Positions 54,814 to 64,000 of a stretch of 64,000 nucleotides of DNA are shown here, in pieces (the stretch's first letter is position 1; every line of letters begins with the position of its first letter). The DNA is from Janthinobacterium sp. FW305-129 (lineage in GTDB: Bacteria; Pseudomonadota; Gammaproteobacteria; Burkholderiales; Burkholderiaceae_D). The translations under genes were made by a program, and so were the position numbers. Where the stretch lies: assembly GCF_020858115.1 (NCBI RefSeq), contig NZ_JACYMM010000016.1:1-64000 (forward strand), in the 5' to 3' direction. Under the pieces are notes generated by a model. It saw only the letters and a program-made list of their open reading frames with translations. It was not told where the DNA came from and did no database searches.

Positions 54814-55265
54814 TTGCATGCGCCGCCCGCCTCTCCCGCACCCTGGAAACCTTCCGCCTCGATGTGCTGGGCCGCGCACCGTCCACTTCGTTGCTGCTGA
54901 GCGGCGCGGCCGATGTCATCCTCGTCAATGCCCAGTTCCTGCGCGACGATGCGGCGCAGTTAGCGCACACCATCGCCGCCAGCGGCAAGCGCCTGACCAC
55001 CATCTATATCAGCGCGGCCGAACCGCAAGCGTATTTCGGCCTGGGCGTGCTGCGGCAAGCCTTTCCGCAAGCCCGCATCCTCGCCAGCGGCGCGACGGTC
55101 GAGGCGATCCGTCGCCAGGCCGGCGCCAGGGTTGCCCACTGGGGCGGCATCCTCAAGCACAATGCGCCGCGCTGCATCGTCCTGCCGCACATTCACGATG
55201 GCGCCAGCCTGCAACTCGAAGGCGGCAGCGTTTGCCTGCAGTCGCTGCTGGCGGCGCTCGACTAA
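54810..55265 (+). pseudogene. Degenerate/truncated metallo-beta-lactamase-fold protein
   Basis: The 151-residue frame aligns in pattern with the N-terminal half of MBL-fold hydrolases: SLLLSGAADVILVNAQF, then KRLTTIYISAAEPQAYFGL where active relatives have an HxDPD/HxHxDH metal motif, then VLRQAFPQARILASGATV. The metal-binding histidines are missing at that site and the C-terminal half, normally over 100 residues, is absent, since a terminator follows directly. It may be a decayed gene or a repurposed small protein. Only a weak ribosome site precedes the ATG. Confidence 0.6.
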
Positions 55266-55287
55266 GTCATGCCTCTTCCGCGCGCAT

Positions 55288-55315
55288 AAAAAAACGGGCC
55301 GAAGCCCGTTTTTTT
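55288..55315 (-). terminator. Bidirectional terminator between gltA and the MBL remnant
   Basis: ACGGGC-CGAA-GCCCGT flanked by seven A and seven T, 22 bp past the gltA stop on the minus strand and 22 bp past the plus-strand gene's stop. Confidence 0.93.
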
Positions 55316-55337
55316 GTTTGCTCAATACCGCTCTGGA

Positions 55338-56639
55338 TTAACGCTTGTCCAGTGGCAGTACTTCACGCGTGGTCGAACCGACGAACAGCTGGCGCGGACG
55401 GCCGATTTTTTGCTCTGGGTCGGCGATCATTTCGTTCCACTGGGCGATCCAGCCGATCGTACGGGCCATAGCGAAGATACCGGTGAACAGCGACACAGGG
55501 ATGCCCAGCGCCGATTGCACGATGCCCGAATAGAAGTCGACGTTCGGGTACAGTTTGCGCGACACGAAGTACTCGTCGTTCAGCGCAATCTTTTCCAGTT
55601 CCATCGCCAGCTTGAACAGCGGGTCGTCTTGCAGACCCAGTTCTTGCAGCACTTCGTAGCAGGTTTCACGCATCAGCTTGGCGCGTGGGTCGAAGTTCTT
55701 GTACACGCGGTGGCCAAAGCCCATCAGCTTGACGCCCGAGTTCTTGTCCTTGACTTGCGCGATGAAGGCAGGGATGTTCTCGACGGTGCCGATTTCCTTC
55801 AGCATGTTGAGTGCCGCTTCGTTGGCGCCGCCGTGGGCAGGACCCCACAGGCAGGCGATACCGGCAGCGATACAGGCGAACGGGTTGGCGCCCGACGAAC
55901 CGGCCAGACGGACGGTCGAAGTCGATGCGTTCTGCTCGTGGTCCGCGTGCAGGATCAGGATGCGGTCCAGGGCGCGCACCAGCACGTCGTTGACCTTGTA
56001 CTCTTCGCACGGGTTGGCGAACATCATGTGCATGAAGTTGGCGCTGTACGACAGGTCGTTGCGTGGGTACACGAACGGCTGGCCGACCGAGTACTTGTAG
56101 GTCATGGCGACCAGGGTTGGCATCTTCGCGATCAGGCGGATGGCCGACACTTCGCGGTGACGCGGGTCGTTGATGTCCAGCGAGTCATGGTAGAACGATG
56201 CCAGCGCGCCGACGGTGCCCACCAGGACCGACATCGGATGCGCGTCGCGGCGGAAGCCGCGGAAGAAGAATTGCATCTGTTCGTGCACCATCGTGTGCTT
56301 GGTGACGGTGTCGACGAACTTGGCTTTCTGCGCCGCGTTCGGCAATTCGCCGTTCAGCAGCAGGTAGCACGATTCCATGAAGTCGGCGTTGACGGCCAAC
56401 TGTTCGATCGGGTAACCACGGTACAGCAGCTCGCCCTTGTCGCCGTCGATGTAGGTGATCGACGAGTTGCAGGCGGCCGTCGACATAAAGCCTGGGTCGT
56501 AGGTGAACTTGCCGCTACCGGCGTACAGTTTGCGGATGTCGATGACGTCCGGGCCAACCGTGCCTTTGTAGATTGGAAATTCAAGCGATGGGCTGCCATC
56601 GGAGAACGACAGGGTAGCTTTTGTGTCAGAGATATTCAT
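55338..56639 (-). CDS. gltA: Citrate synthase
   Basis: Condenses oxaloacetate with acetyl-CoA, the entry step of the TCA cycle. The 433-residue type II enzyme has the substrate His motifs WGPAHGGANEAAL and GFGHRVYKNFDPRAK, plus the N-terminal domain of Gram-negative hexameric forms (TFDPGF-like FTYDPGFMSTAACNS). It lies downstream of sdhE in the same direction. Confidence 0.98.
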   Translation of the reverse strand: MNISDTKATLSFSDGSPSLEFPIYKGTVGPDVIDIRKLYAGSGKFTYDPGFMSTAACNSSITYIDGDKGELLYRGYPIEQLAVNADFMESCYLLLNGELPNAAQKAKFVDTVTKHTMVHEQMQFFFRGFRRDAHPMSVLVGTVGALASFYHDSLDINDPRHREVSAIRLIAKMPTLVAMTYKYSVGQPFVYPRNDLSYSANFMHMMFANPCEEYKVNDVLVRALDRILILHADHEQNASTSTVRLAGSSGANPFACIAAGIACLWGPAHGGANEAALNMLKEIGTVENIPAFIAQVKDKNSGVKLMGFGHRVYKNFDPRAKLMRETCYEVLQELGLQDDPLFKLAMELEKIALNDEYFVSRKLYPNVDFYSGIVQSALGIPVSLFTGIFAMARTIGWIAQWNEMIADPEQKIGRPRQLFVGSTTREVLPLDKR

Positions 56640-56666
56640 GGGCTCTTCCTTCTCGGGAGTGAGTCG

Positions 56667-56694
56667 AAATTAAAATCAAAAATTCTGGCTGCAA
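56667..56694 (-). promoter_or_regulatory. Sigma-70-like promoter for gltA
   Basis: On the minus strand TTGCAG, 16 bp, TAATTT, about 27 bp upstream of the ATG at 56639. It suggests gltA has its own start besides any read-through from sdh. Confidence 0.4.
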
Positions 56695-56760
56695 TTCGCA
56701 CCGCACTCGGCAGTGCTACAGCGCGCCACTCGCACCGTTTGCAATATATCGCCCAGGCGT

Positions 56761-57042
56761 CTAGGCAATGCGCAGTCGTTGCAGCAGTGCGCGCACATGC
56801 GGCAGATCGACTTCGCCTTCCGGCTCTTTACGGGCCAGTACCAGATCCATTAACGCATTGTCCGACAAATCCAGCAAACGCGTCAGCGCGTCAACTTCTT
56901 CATCGGTCAATTCGGTTTCATACGCATCGAGAAAACGGGTCAGGATAATGTCGTTTTCCAGCAGGCCACGGCGTGAACGCCAGCGCAGGCGGGCGCGGTT
57001 GGCCGGGTCGGCCTGATGCGAGGACAAAATTGATTCTGTCAT
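56761..57042 (-). CDS. sdhE: Succinate dehydrogenase FAD assembly factor SdhE
   Basis: Small chaperone that promotes covalent FAD attachment to SdhA. The 93-residue protein has the family RGxxE motif in RSRRGLLENDIIL and a helical bundle ending in EVDLPHVRALLQRLR. ATG 57042 starts MTESILSS; the in-frame upstream 11 residues are not supported. It sits 117 bp after sdhB, the common sdhCDAB-sdhE-gltA order. Confidence 0.96.
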   Translation of the reverse strand: MTESILSSHQADPANRARLRWRSRRGLLENDIILTRFLDAYETELTDEEVDALTRLLDLSDNALMDLVLARKEPEGEVDLPHVRALLQRLRIA

Positions 57043-57159
57043 TTGGTTTACCACTTTACGTGTGCCTTGCGGCACGATGCTGCTTTGCAGGCGCCGCCTG
57101 CAGGCAAGAGAGGATACCCTCTTCCCGCAAACGGCGCCCGGCGGACGCGATCACGAGGA

Positions 57160-57870
57160 TCAGATCGCGCGGCGGACCATCAATTCCTTGATCTTGCCGA
57201 TCGCCTTGTTCGGGTTCAACCCTTTCGGGCAGACATCGACGCAGTTCATGATCGAATGGCAGCGGAACAGGCGGTACGGGTCTTCCAGGTTGTCCAGACG
57301 CGCGCCCGTGGCTTCGTCGCGCGAATCGGCGATGAAGCGGTAGGCTTGCAGCAGGCCGGCCGGGCCGACGAACTTGTCCGGATTCCACCAGAACGACGGG
57401 CACGACGTGGAGCAGCATGCGCACAGGATGCACTCGTACAGGCCATCGAGTTCTTCGCGCTGTTCCGGCGACTGCAGGCGTTCTTTTTCAGGCGGGATCG
57501 AATCGTTGATCAGGAAAGGCTTGATCGAATCGTACTGCTTGAAAAATTGCGTCATGTCGACGATCAGGTCGCGGATGACCGGCAAGCCTGGCAACGGACG
57601 CAGCACGATAGGCTCCGACAGTTCGTTCAGGTTGGTGGTGCATGCCAGGCCGTTCTTGCCGTTGATGTTCATCGCGTCCGAACCGCACACGCCTTCGCGG
57701 CACGAGCGGCGCAGGGCCAGCGAGTCATCGACGTCCGCCTTGATGCGCTGCAATGCATCGAGCAGCATCTTGTCGGTGTCTTTCAGTTCGACCGTCAGGT
57801 CTTGCATGTACGGCTTGGCATCCTGGTCAGGATCGTAGCGGTAGATTTTGAATTTAAGAGTGCGTGCCAT
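57160..57870 (-). CDS. sdhB: Succinate dehydrogenase iron-sulfur subunit
   Basis: Carries the [2Fe-2S], [4Fe-4S] and [3Fe-4S] centres that move electrons from SdhA to quinone. The 236-residue protein shows SCREGVCGSD with a later GLAC for the 2Fe-2S cluster, CILCACCSTSCPS and CHSIMNCVDVCPKGLNP for the other two. It starts 9 bp after the sdhA stop. Confidence 0.98.
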   Translation of the reverse strand: MARTLKFKIYRYDPDQDAKPYMQDLTVELKDTDKMLLDALQRIKADVDDSLALRRSCREGVCGSDAMNINGKNGLACTTNLNELSEPIVLRPLPGLPVIRDLIVDMTQFFKQYDSIKPFLINDSIPPEKERLQSPEQREELDGLYECILCACCSTSCPSFWWNPDKFVGPAGLLQAYRFIADSRDEATGARLDNLEDPYRLFRCHSIMNCVDVCPKGLNPNKAIGKIKELMVRRAI

Positions 57871-57879
57871 GGTATAGCC

Positions 57880-59661
<1,782 letters not shown>

Positions 59662-59663
59662 GA

Positions 59664-60029
59664 TTACACACTCCAGAGTATCTGTACCGTCCAGCCGGCA
59701 CAAGCGATCAACCACAGCATGGTGGCAATTTGCAGGGTCAGACGGAGGCCAGCGCTTTTCACGTAGTCCATCCAGATGTCGCGTACGCCGACCCATGCGT
59801 GGTAGAACAGGGCGACGAAGGTCACCAGACTGAACAATTTAAACCACTGCTGTGCGAACAGACCAGCCCAGCCTTCATAGCTGAAGTTGCTGCCAGTCAA
59901 GAAAGAAATAAGCAGGATGGCAACATATGCCACCATGACGATGGCGGTGACGCGTTGCGCCAGCCAGTCGCGCAAGCCGTAATGGGCACCGACGACGAGG
60001 CGTTTCGGTCCGATATTATTGTCTGCCAT
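59664..60029 (-). CDS. sdhD: Succinate dehydrogenase membrane anchor subunit
   Basis: A 121-residue cytochrome-type anchor with three membrane helices (about 26-47, 60-82, 95-118). FYHAWVGVRDIWMDYV carries the heme-ligand His and quinone-site Asp/Tyr. ATG 60029 starts MADNNIGPKRLVVGAHYG, 2 bp after the sdhC stop. The 91 residues upstream in frame lie inside sdhC and are rejected. Confidence 0.96.
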   Translation of the reverse strand: MADNNIGPKRLVVGAHYGLRDWLAQRVTAIVMVAYVAILLISFLTGSNFSYEGWAGLFAQQWFKLFSLVTFVALFYHAWVGVRDIWMDYVKSAGLRLTLQIATMLWLIACAGWTVQILWSV

Positions 60030-60031
60030 GT

Positions 60032-60454
60032 TTAAAATACTCCAAACAGTTTCAAAGCGACCAGAGCCGTCAACACCAGGCTCACGACCAGCACGGACGA
60101 CGCGGTCTTGCGTGCCGAATCTTTCTCGATGGCAACGTGCACATCCATGAACAGGTGACGGATACCGGCGCAGAAGTGGTGCAGGAAAGCCCAGACCAGG
60201 CCCAGGGTGATCAGCTTGACGAACCAGTGCGAGGCGATGCCCTGGAAGTAGGCGTAGGACATTTCGGAACGCAGGCTCAGTTCCAGCATGTACAGGATGC
60301 ACGGCAGCAAGGCGAAAATGATGAAACCGCTGATGCGATGCAGGATCGAGACGATGGCGCCGACAGCCATGCGGTAGTTCGACAATTCGGTAACATGAAT
60401 GTTACGGAATTGCGGCCGTTCTTTTTTTGGTACTTCTCTTACGGCTTCAGACAT
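60032..60454 (-). CDS. sdhC: Succinate dehydrogenase cytochrome b556 subunit
   Basis: A 140-residue quinone- and heme-binding anchor with three helices; SILHRISG holds the quinone-site Ser/Arg region and HHFCAGIRHLFMDVH holds the heme-ligand His. ATG 60454 has GGGGAGG upstream, a strong ribosome site. First gene of sdhC-sdhD-sdhA-sdhB-sdhE. Confidence 0.97.
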   Translation of the reverse strand: MSEAVREVPKKERPQFRNIHVTELSNYRMAVGAIVSILHRISGFIIFALLPCILYMLELSLRSEMSYAYFQGIASHWFVKLITLGLVWAFLHHFCAGIRHLFMDVHVAIEKDSARKTASSVLVVSLVLTALVALKLFGVF

Positions 60455-60760
60455 AACAAAAACCTCCCCTTTGAATTTCAACTAAATATTGAAGCCGCGA
60501 TTTTCGCCGATTTTCGCAACCCATACCAATATCTATTGTTACATATAACCAAAATGGTTTTTTACTACAAAATACCGCGCTACTTTCCGTAGTTCACGTA
60601 ATTTAATTACAGAATCGCCGGCAAAGCACGGCCCGCCGGGGCCGGCCATGCTTTAGCTGCGCTTTCTGTTGTCTCCGTTGCCCGCCTTGCGACAGGCATC
60701 TTGCAAGCGATGCACTTCAGCCTTGCCGCTTCTCCGGATGCCCGCAGGCATCCCGCTGCT
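60455..60760. promoter_or_regulatory. sdhC upstream region and GntR-gene 3' hairpin (306 bp, no gene)
   Basis: AT-rich near sdhC, with an AACCA-AAA-TGGTT inverted repeat at 60548-60560 that may be a regulator site. A perfect hairpin GGATGCC-CGCA-GGCATCC (60736-60753) lies just past the GntR stop but lacks a T-run. A GC-rich imperfect stem is near 60617-60652. No coding sequence is convincing. Confidence 0.45.
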
Positions 60761-61645
60761 TCAGCTGAGTTCATTCTGATAATGGTGGCGACTGGTCAGG
60801 TACAAGCCCCGGCGCAGTTCGACCGGCTTGTCGCCGTAGGTAAACGACACGCGCTCGGAACTGAGCAAAGGCGTGCCGAGGTCGATATTTAACAATTGCG
60901 CGGCGCCCGCGTCGGCGCACACGGCGCGGATCTGCTCGGACGCGCGTATCATGCGCGTGCCAAATTCCGTTTCGAACAGGCCGTACATGGGGCCCTTGTA
61001 TTCCACCAGGCGCTCGGCCGTCAGGCCCTTGAAGATCAGGCCGGGCAGCCACAGCTCTTCGACGATGGTCGGCACGCCGTCGAAATACTGCACGCGCTTG
61101 ATGAAGATCACGGCGTCGCCGGACTTCAGATCCATCAGGCGCGCCACGTCGGCCGGCGCGCGCACGCGCTTGACTTCGATAAACTTGCTTTCGGGATAAT
61201 GCGGCACGCCTTCGTCCGGCACCAGGCGCAGGAAGCGGAAATGCGCGCGCGCCTCATGGTGGGTGGAAACGAAAGTGCCCTTGCCCTGGCGGCGCATGAC
61301 GAGGTTCTCGGCGGCCAGTTCATCGATGGCCTTGCGCACCGTGCCCTGGCTGACCTTGAAGCGCCCTGCCAGCTCGACTTCGCTGGGAATGAGCTCGCCC
61401 GGCTTCCATTCGCCCGATTGCAGGCTCTGCGTAATGAGCGCCTTGATCTGCTGGTACAGGGGACTGAAGGTGGGCGATGCAGTGACTGCAGGCACGGCGG
61501 GCGCAGTGGTATTGCTGCTGGCCGTCACGGTGACTGGGGTACTGGCCGCCGCAGCGACGGGCGTGGCCGGGGTGCCCGCGGTCGGACTGACCGCCCCGCT
61601 TGCAGCAGTGGCATTGTTGGTCAGATTGGACGAGGCGGAATTCAT
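60761..61645 (-). CDS. GntR/HutC-family regulator (HTH plus UTRA)
   Basis: A 294-residue transcription factor. After a low-complexity Ala/Thr/Val/Pro extension (about 1-60, unusual for the family) comes a GntR winged helix (SPLYQQIKALITQSLQSGEW, PSEVELAGRFKVSQGTVRKA, about 62-128) and a UTRA ligand-binding domain (about 145-290, PGLIFKGLTAERL, ELRRGLYLTSRHHYQNEL). It lies between the sdh operon (same strand, upstream of it) and the divergent mdh, so it may control TCA genes in response to a small-molecule ligand. The ligand is unknown. Confidence 0.92.
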   Translation of the reverse strand: MNSASSNLTNNATAASGAVSPTAGTPATPVAAAASTPVTVTASSNTTAPAVPAVTASPTFSPLYQQIKALITQSLQSGEWKPGELIPSEVELAGRFKVSQGTVRKAIDELAAENLVMRRQGKGTFVSTHHEARAHFRFLRLVPDEGVPHYPESKFIEVKRVRAPADVARLMDLKSGDAVIFIKRVQYFDGVPTIVEELWLPGLIFKGLTAERLVEYKGPMYGLFETEFGTRMIRASEQIRAVCADAGAAQLLNIDLGTPLLSSERVSFTYGDKPVELRRGLYLTSRHHYQNELS

Positions 61646-61702
61646 AGTCCGACATTTCAACACAAATCACTGCCCGCGTCCAGTAAAACACTCGTAGTTA
61701 TC

Positions 61703-61718
61703 TGTCTTATATAAGACA
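61703..61718. promoter_or_regulatory. Perfect palindrome, likely GntR-family operator
   Basis: TGTCTTATATAAGACA, a 16-bp perfect palindrome 58 bp upstream of the GntR start. Shape and location fit an autoregulatory operator. It lies in the 305-bp gap before mdh (61646-61950), which otherwise holds no gene; the mdh start has GGAG upstream, but no clear -35/-10 was identified. Confidence 0.6.
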
Positions 61719-61950
61719 TAAGATATGATTGACAGATACAGATCAGAGGCCTAAACTGCCTTCGATAAAACTTGTGAGCCAGCGTTTTATGTTGTCGGCC
61801 AGCCACTCTGGCCTCGTGCAGCACAAGCGTGACGGCGGCGTACACCAGCAATTCGGTGGCGCGGGCCGGTTTTGGTATCATTATAGTTTTTCCGGATAAG
61901 CGTAAGCCCAGCTTCAAGCCCGTTTTCTTTCCCATTTTTGGAGATTCATC

Positions 61951-62940
61951 ATGGCTAAAACCCCAATGCGTGTTGCAGTGACCGGCGCCGCCGGCCAGAT
62001 CGGCTACGCCCTGTTGTTCCGCATCGCCAATGGCGACATGCTCGGCAAAGACCAGCCTGTCATCTTGCAACTGCTTGAAATCCCGGACGAAAAAGCCCAG
62101 AAGGCGCTCAAGGGCGTGATGATGGAAATCGACGATTGCGCATTCCCGCTGCTGACGGAAATGACCGCCCACTCCGATCCGCTGACGGCATTCAAGGATG
62201 TCGACGTGGCCGTACTGGTTGGCGCGCGTCCACGCGGCCCAGGCATGGAACGCAAGGACCTGCTGGAAGCGAACGCGCAGATCTTCACGGTGCAAGGCAA
62301 GGCGCTCGACGCCGTCGCTTCGCGCAATGTCAAAGTGCTGGTGGTCGGCAACCCTGCCAATACCAACGCCTACATCGCCATGAAATCGGCACCATCGCTG
62401 CCGGCGAAAAACTTCACCGCCATGCTGCGCCTGGACCACAACCGCGCGCTGTCGCAAGTCGCTGCCAAGACCGGCACCGCCGTGAAAGATATCGAGAAGC
62501 TGACCGTCTGGGGCAACCACTCGCCAACCATGTACGCCGACTACCGCTTCGCCACCGTCAACGGCAAGGCTGTCAAGGACCTGATCAACGACCAGGAATG
62601 GAACGCCAACACCTTCCTGCCGACCGTCGGCAAGCGCGGCGCGGCCATCATCGAAGCGCGCGGCCTGTCGTCGGCAGCGTCGGCAGCGAACGCCGCCATC
62701 GACCACATCCATGACTGGATGCTGGGCACCAACGGCAAGTGGACCACCATGGGCGTGCCTTCGGATGGTTCGTACGGCATCCCTGAAGGCACCGTGTTCG
62801 GCTTCCCGGTCACCACCGACAACGGTGAGTACACCATCGTTCAAGGTCTGGAAATCGATGCATTCTCGCAAGAGCGCATCAACCTGACCCTGAAAGAACT
62901 GACCGAAGAGCGCGAAGGCGTGAAACACCTGCTGGCCTAA
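61951..62940 (+). CDS. mdh: Malate dehydrogenase
   Basis: NAD-dependent oxidation of malate to oxaloacetate. The 329-residue protein has the dinucleotide fold VTGAAGQIGYALLFRIANG, the substrate loop VGARPRGPGMERKDLL with catalytic arginines, and WGNHSPTMYAD with the catalytic His. It belongs to the cytosolic-type MDH group found in Betaproteobacteria. GGAG precedes the ATG. Divergent from the GntR regulator. Confidence 0.98.
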   Translation: MAKTPMRVAVTGAAGQIGYALLFRIANGDMLGKDQPVILQLLEIPDEKAQKALKGVMMEIDDCAFPLLTEMTAHSDPLTAFKDVDVAVLVGARPRGPGMERKDLLEANAQIFTVQGKALDAVASRNVKVLVVGNPANTNAYIAMKSAPSLPAKNFTAMLRLDHNRALSQVAAKTGTAVKDIEKLTVWGNHSPTMYADYRFATVNGKAVKDLINDQEWNANTFLPTVGKRGAAIIEARGLSSAASAANAAIDHIHDWMLGTNGKWTTMGVPSDGSYGIPEGTVFGFPVTTDNGEYTIVQGLEIDAFSQERINLTLKELTEEREGVKHLLA

Positions 62941-62987
62941 GTCCAGTTCTGGCGGCGCGGCGCAAACGTGCCGCCCGCCACGCAGGC

Positions 62988-63010
62988 CGCGCCGCGAAAT
63001 TCGCGGCGCG
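62988..63010 (+). other. Long perfect stem-loop after mdh
   Basis: CGCGCCGCGAA and TTCGCGGCGCG are perfect 11-bp inverted arms around a single A, 47 bp past the mdh stop. No T-run follows, so it may protect or process the mRNA or terminate weakly before the next gene. Confidence 0.5.
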
Positions 63011-63066
63011 TCCTGCGCGGCCCGACTGTTTATCAAGTAGTTTTTACCTGCAGAAATGCCTTAAGC

Positions 63067-64000
63067 ATGCACCCTTCCGAGGTTTTATTCCAAGGCAAAC
63101 GCCAGCCGCTGTTGCTCGCCGCTTGCGACCACTACGCCGGCTCCGAAAAGCTGATGCGTAAATCGATTGCTTTGCAACAAGAGCTTGGGCCCCTGTTCGA
63201 CATCACGTTCGACTGCGAAGACGGCGCCAGCGCCGGCAATGAAGAGTCCCACGCCCACATGATCGCCGGCCTGCTGGCCAGCGACGACAACCAGTTCAAC
63301 CGCATCGGCGTGCGCGTGCACGACGTCGACAGCCCGTTTTTCGCGCGCGACGTGGAAATCATCTGCAGCGCCGCATCGCGCCTGGCCTACATCGCCGTAC
63401 CCAAGGTGGGCGGCGTGCAGGATGCCATGCTGGCCATCGACCTGATCAACCTGCACGCGCGCCGCGCCGGCCGCGACAACCTGCCCGTGCACATCCTGAT
63501 CGAGACGCACGGCGCGCTGCGCGACGCCTATGCGATCGCCGCCCTGCCCCAGGTCGAATGCTTGTCGTTCGGCATCATGGATTTCGTCTCGGCCCACTAC
63601 GGCGCCATTCCCGCCGCCGCCATGCGCACGCCAGGCCAGTTCACGCACCCGCTGGTGGTGCGCGCCAAGCTGGAAGTGGCCGCCGCCTGCCATGCGCACG
63701 GCAAGGTGCCGTCGCACAACGTGACGACCGACGTGCGCGATTCGGCCGTGGTGGCGAATGACGCCCAGCGCGCTACGGCCGAGTTCGGCTATACGCGCAT
63801 GTGGAGCATCCACCCGGACCAGATCAAGCCCATCATCAAGGCCTTCACGCCGCGCCTGTCCGAAGTCAACGAGGCTAGCAACATCCTCAATGAAGCGCTG
63901 CGCGCCAACTGGGGACCGATTGCGCAAAATGGCCGCTTGCACGACCGCGCCAGCTACCGATATTATTGGACCGTTTTGCAACGCGCCAAACTGGCAGGCC
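63067..64000 (+). CDS. HpcH/HpaI aldolase/CitE-like CoA-ester lyase (3' end outside window)
   Basis: An open frame from ATG 63067 runs to the window end without a stop (311 codons seen). The product, starting MHPSEVLFQGKRQPLLLA, has the CitE/HpcH TIM-barrel signatures TFDCEDGASAGNE (metal/CoA site), RVHDVDSPFF, VPKVGGVQD, ILIETHGALRDAYAIA and LSFGIMDFVSAHYG. Family members cleave (3S)-malyl-CoA, citryl-CoA or related esters. It lies 126 bp after mdh in the same direction, so a TCA or methylcitrate-type role is likely but the substrate is unknown. Confidence 0.9.
   Translation, partial: MHPSEVLFQGKRQPLLLAACDHYAGSEKLMRKSIALQQELGPLFDITFDCEDGASAGNEESHAHMIAGLLASDDNQFNRIGVRVHDVDSPFFARDVEIICSAASRLAYIAVPKVGGVQDAMLAIDLINLHARRAGRDNLPVHILIETHGALRDAYAIAALPQVECLSFGIMDFVSAHYGAIPAAAMRTPGQFTHPLVVRAKLEVAAACHAHGKVPSHNVTTDVRDSAVVANDAQRATAEFGYTRMWSIHPDQIKPIIKAFTPRLSEVNEASNILNEALRANWGPIAQNGRLHDRASYRYYWTVLQRAKLAG

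Overview
The window is a GC-rich, gene-dense stretch of a betaproteobacterial chromosome. Gene order and protein sequences point to Oxalobacteraceae (Janthinobacterium/Massilia/Duganella type): hfq-hflX-hflK-hflC-hisZ-purA next to der-bamB-yfgM-hisS-ispG-rodZ-pilW-rlmN-ndk, surE-pcm-nlpD-rpoS-rlmD, and a TCA block (odhA-odhB-lpdA, gltA, sdhE-sdhB-sdhA-sdhD-sdhC, mdh). The genus is an inference. No phage, transposase, integron or CRISPR array was seen.

Layout. 1-3615: a truncated tRNA-Asn, an aminotransferase and divergent uvrB. 3616-10714: accessory genes, namely a TonB-like membrane protein, a small protein paired with a DyP-type peroxidase, an AI-2E family permease bracketed by a 56-bp direct repeat, a GST, and a tightly overlapping GNAT-WD40-NIPSNAP operon on the minus strand. 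10780-27672: a long minus-strand housekeeping series (phosphoribosyltransferase, purA, hisZ, the Hfl proteins, Hfq, Der, BamB, YfgM, HisRS, IspG, RodZ, PilW, RlmN, Ndk). 27894-34071: a Bax-inhibitor-1 protein, a LysR regulator, cyclopropane fatty acid synthase, a JmjC/cupin-like protein and a secreted GH18 chitinase with (PT)n linkers. 34435-39546: rlmD-rpoS-nlpD-pcm-surE. 39641-42719: a two-gene operon encoding a TIR-domain protein and a KGGTGRT-type NTPase with seven 42-residue TPR units. 42990-49149: dinG, a YdcH-like protein, a lipoprotein, zapE, lpdA and a PspC-domain gene. 49244-64000: odhB, odhA, a LysR gene divergent from a degenerate metallo-beta-lactamase-fold gene, gltA, sdhE/B/A/D/C, a GntR/UTRA regulator, mdh and the start of a CitE-like lyase.

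The strongest candidate for an undescribed system is the TIR plus NTPase-TPR pair. It is its own transcription unit, set off by the dinG terminator and preceded by several perfect palindromes, and sits between dinG and the conserved surE-rpoS block. The TIR protein keeps a glutamate where NAD-cleaving TIR domains have their catalytic residue. The partner joins a ParA/MinD-like P-loop to kinesin-light-chain-type TPRs. This looks like a split sensor/switch and effector pair, possibly anti-phage; that function is inference.

Other points worth a look are helically phased AAGTGG elements upstream of the chitinase, a 17-bp direct repeat plus inverted repeat between the LysR gene and its degenerate neighbour, a perfect TGTCTTATATAAGACA palindrome upstream of the GntR gene, a His-rich tail on HisRS, and interleaved inverted repeats between ndk and rlmN. 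All functional calls come from reading sequence motifs without database searches.
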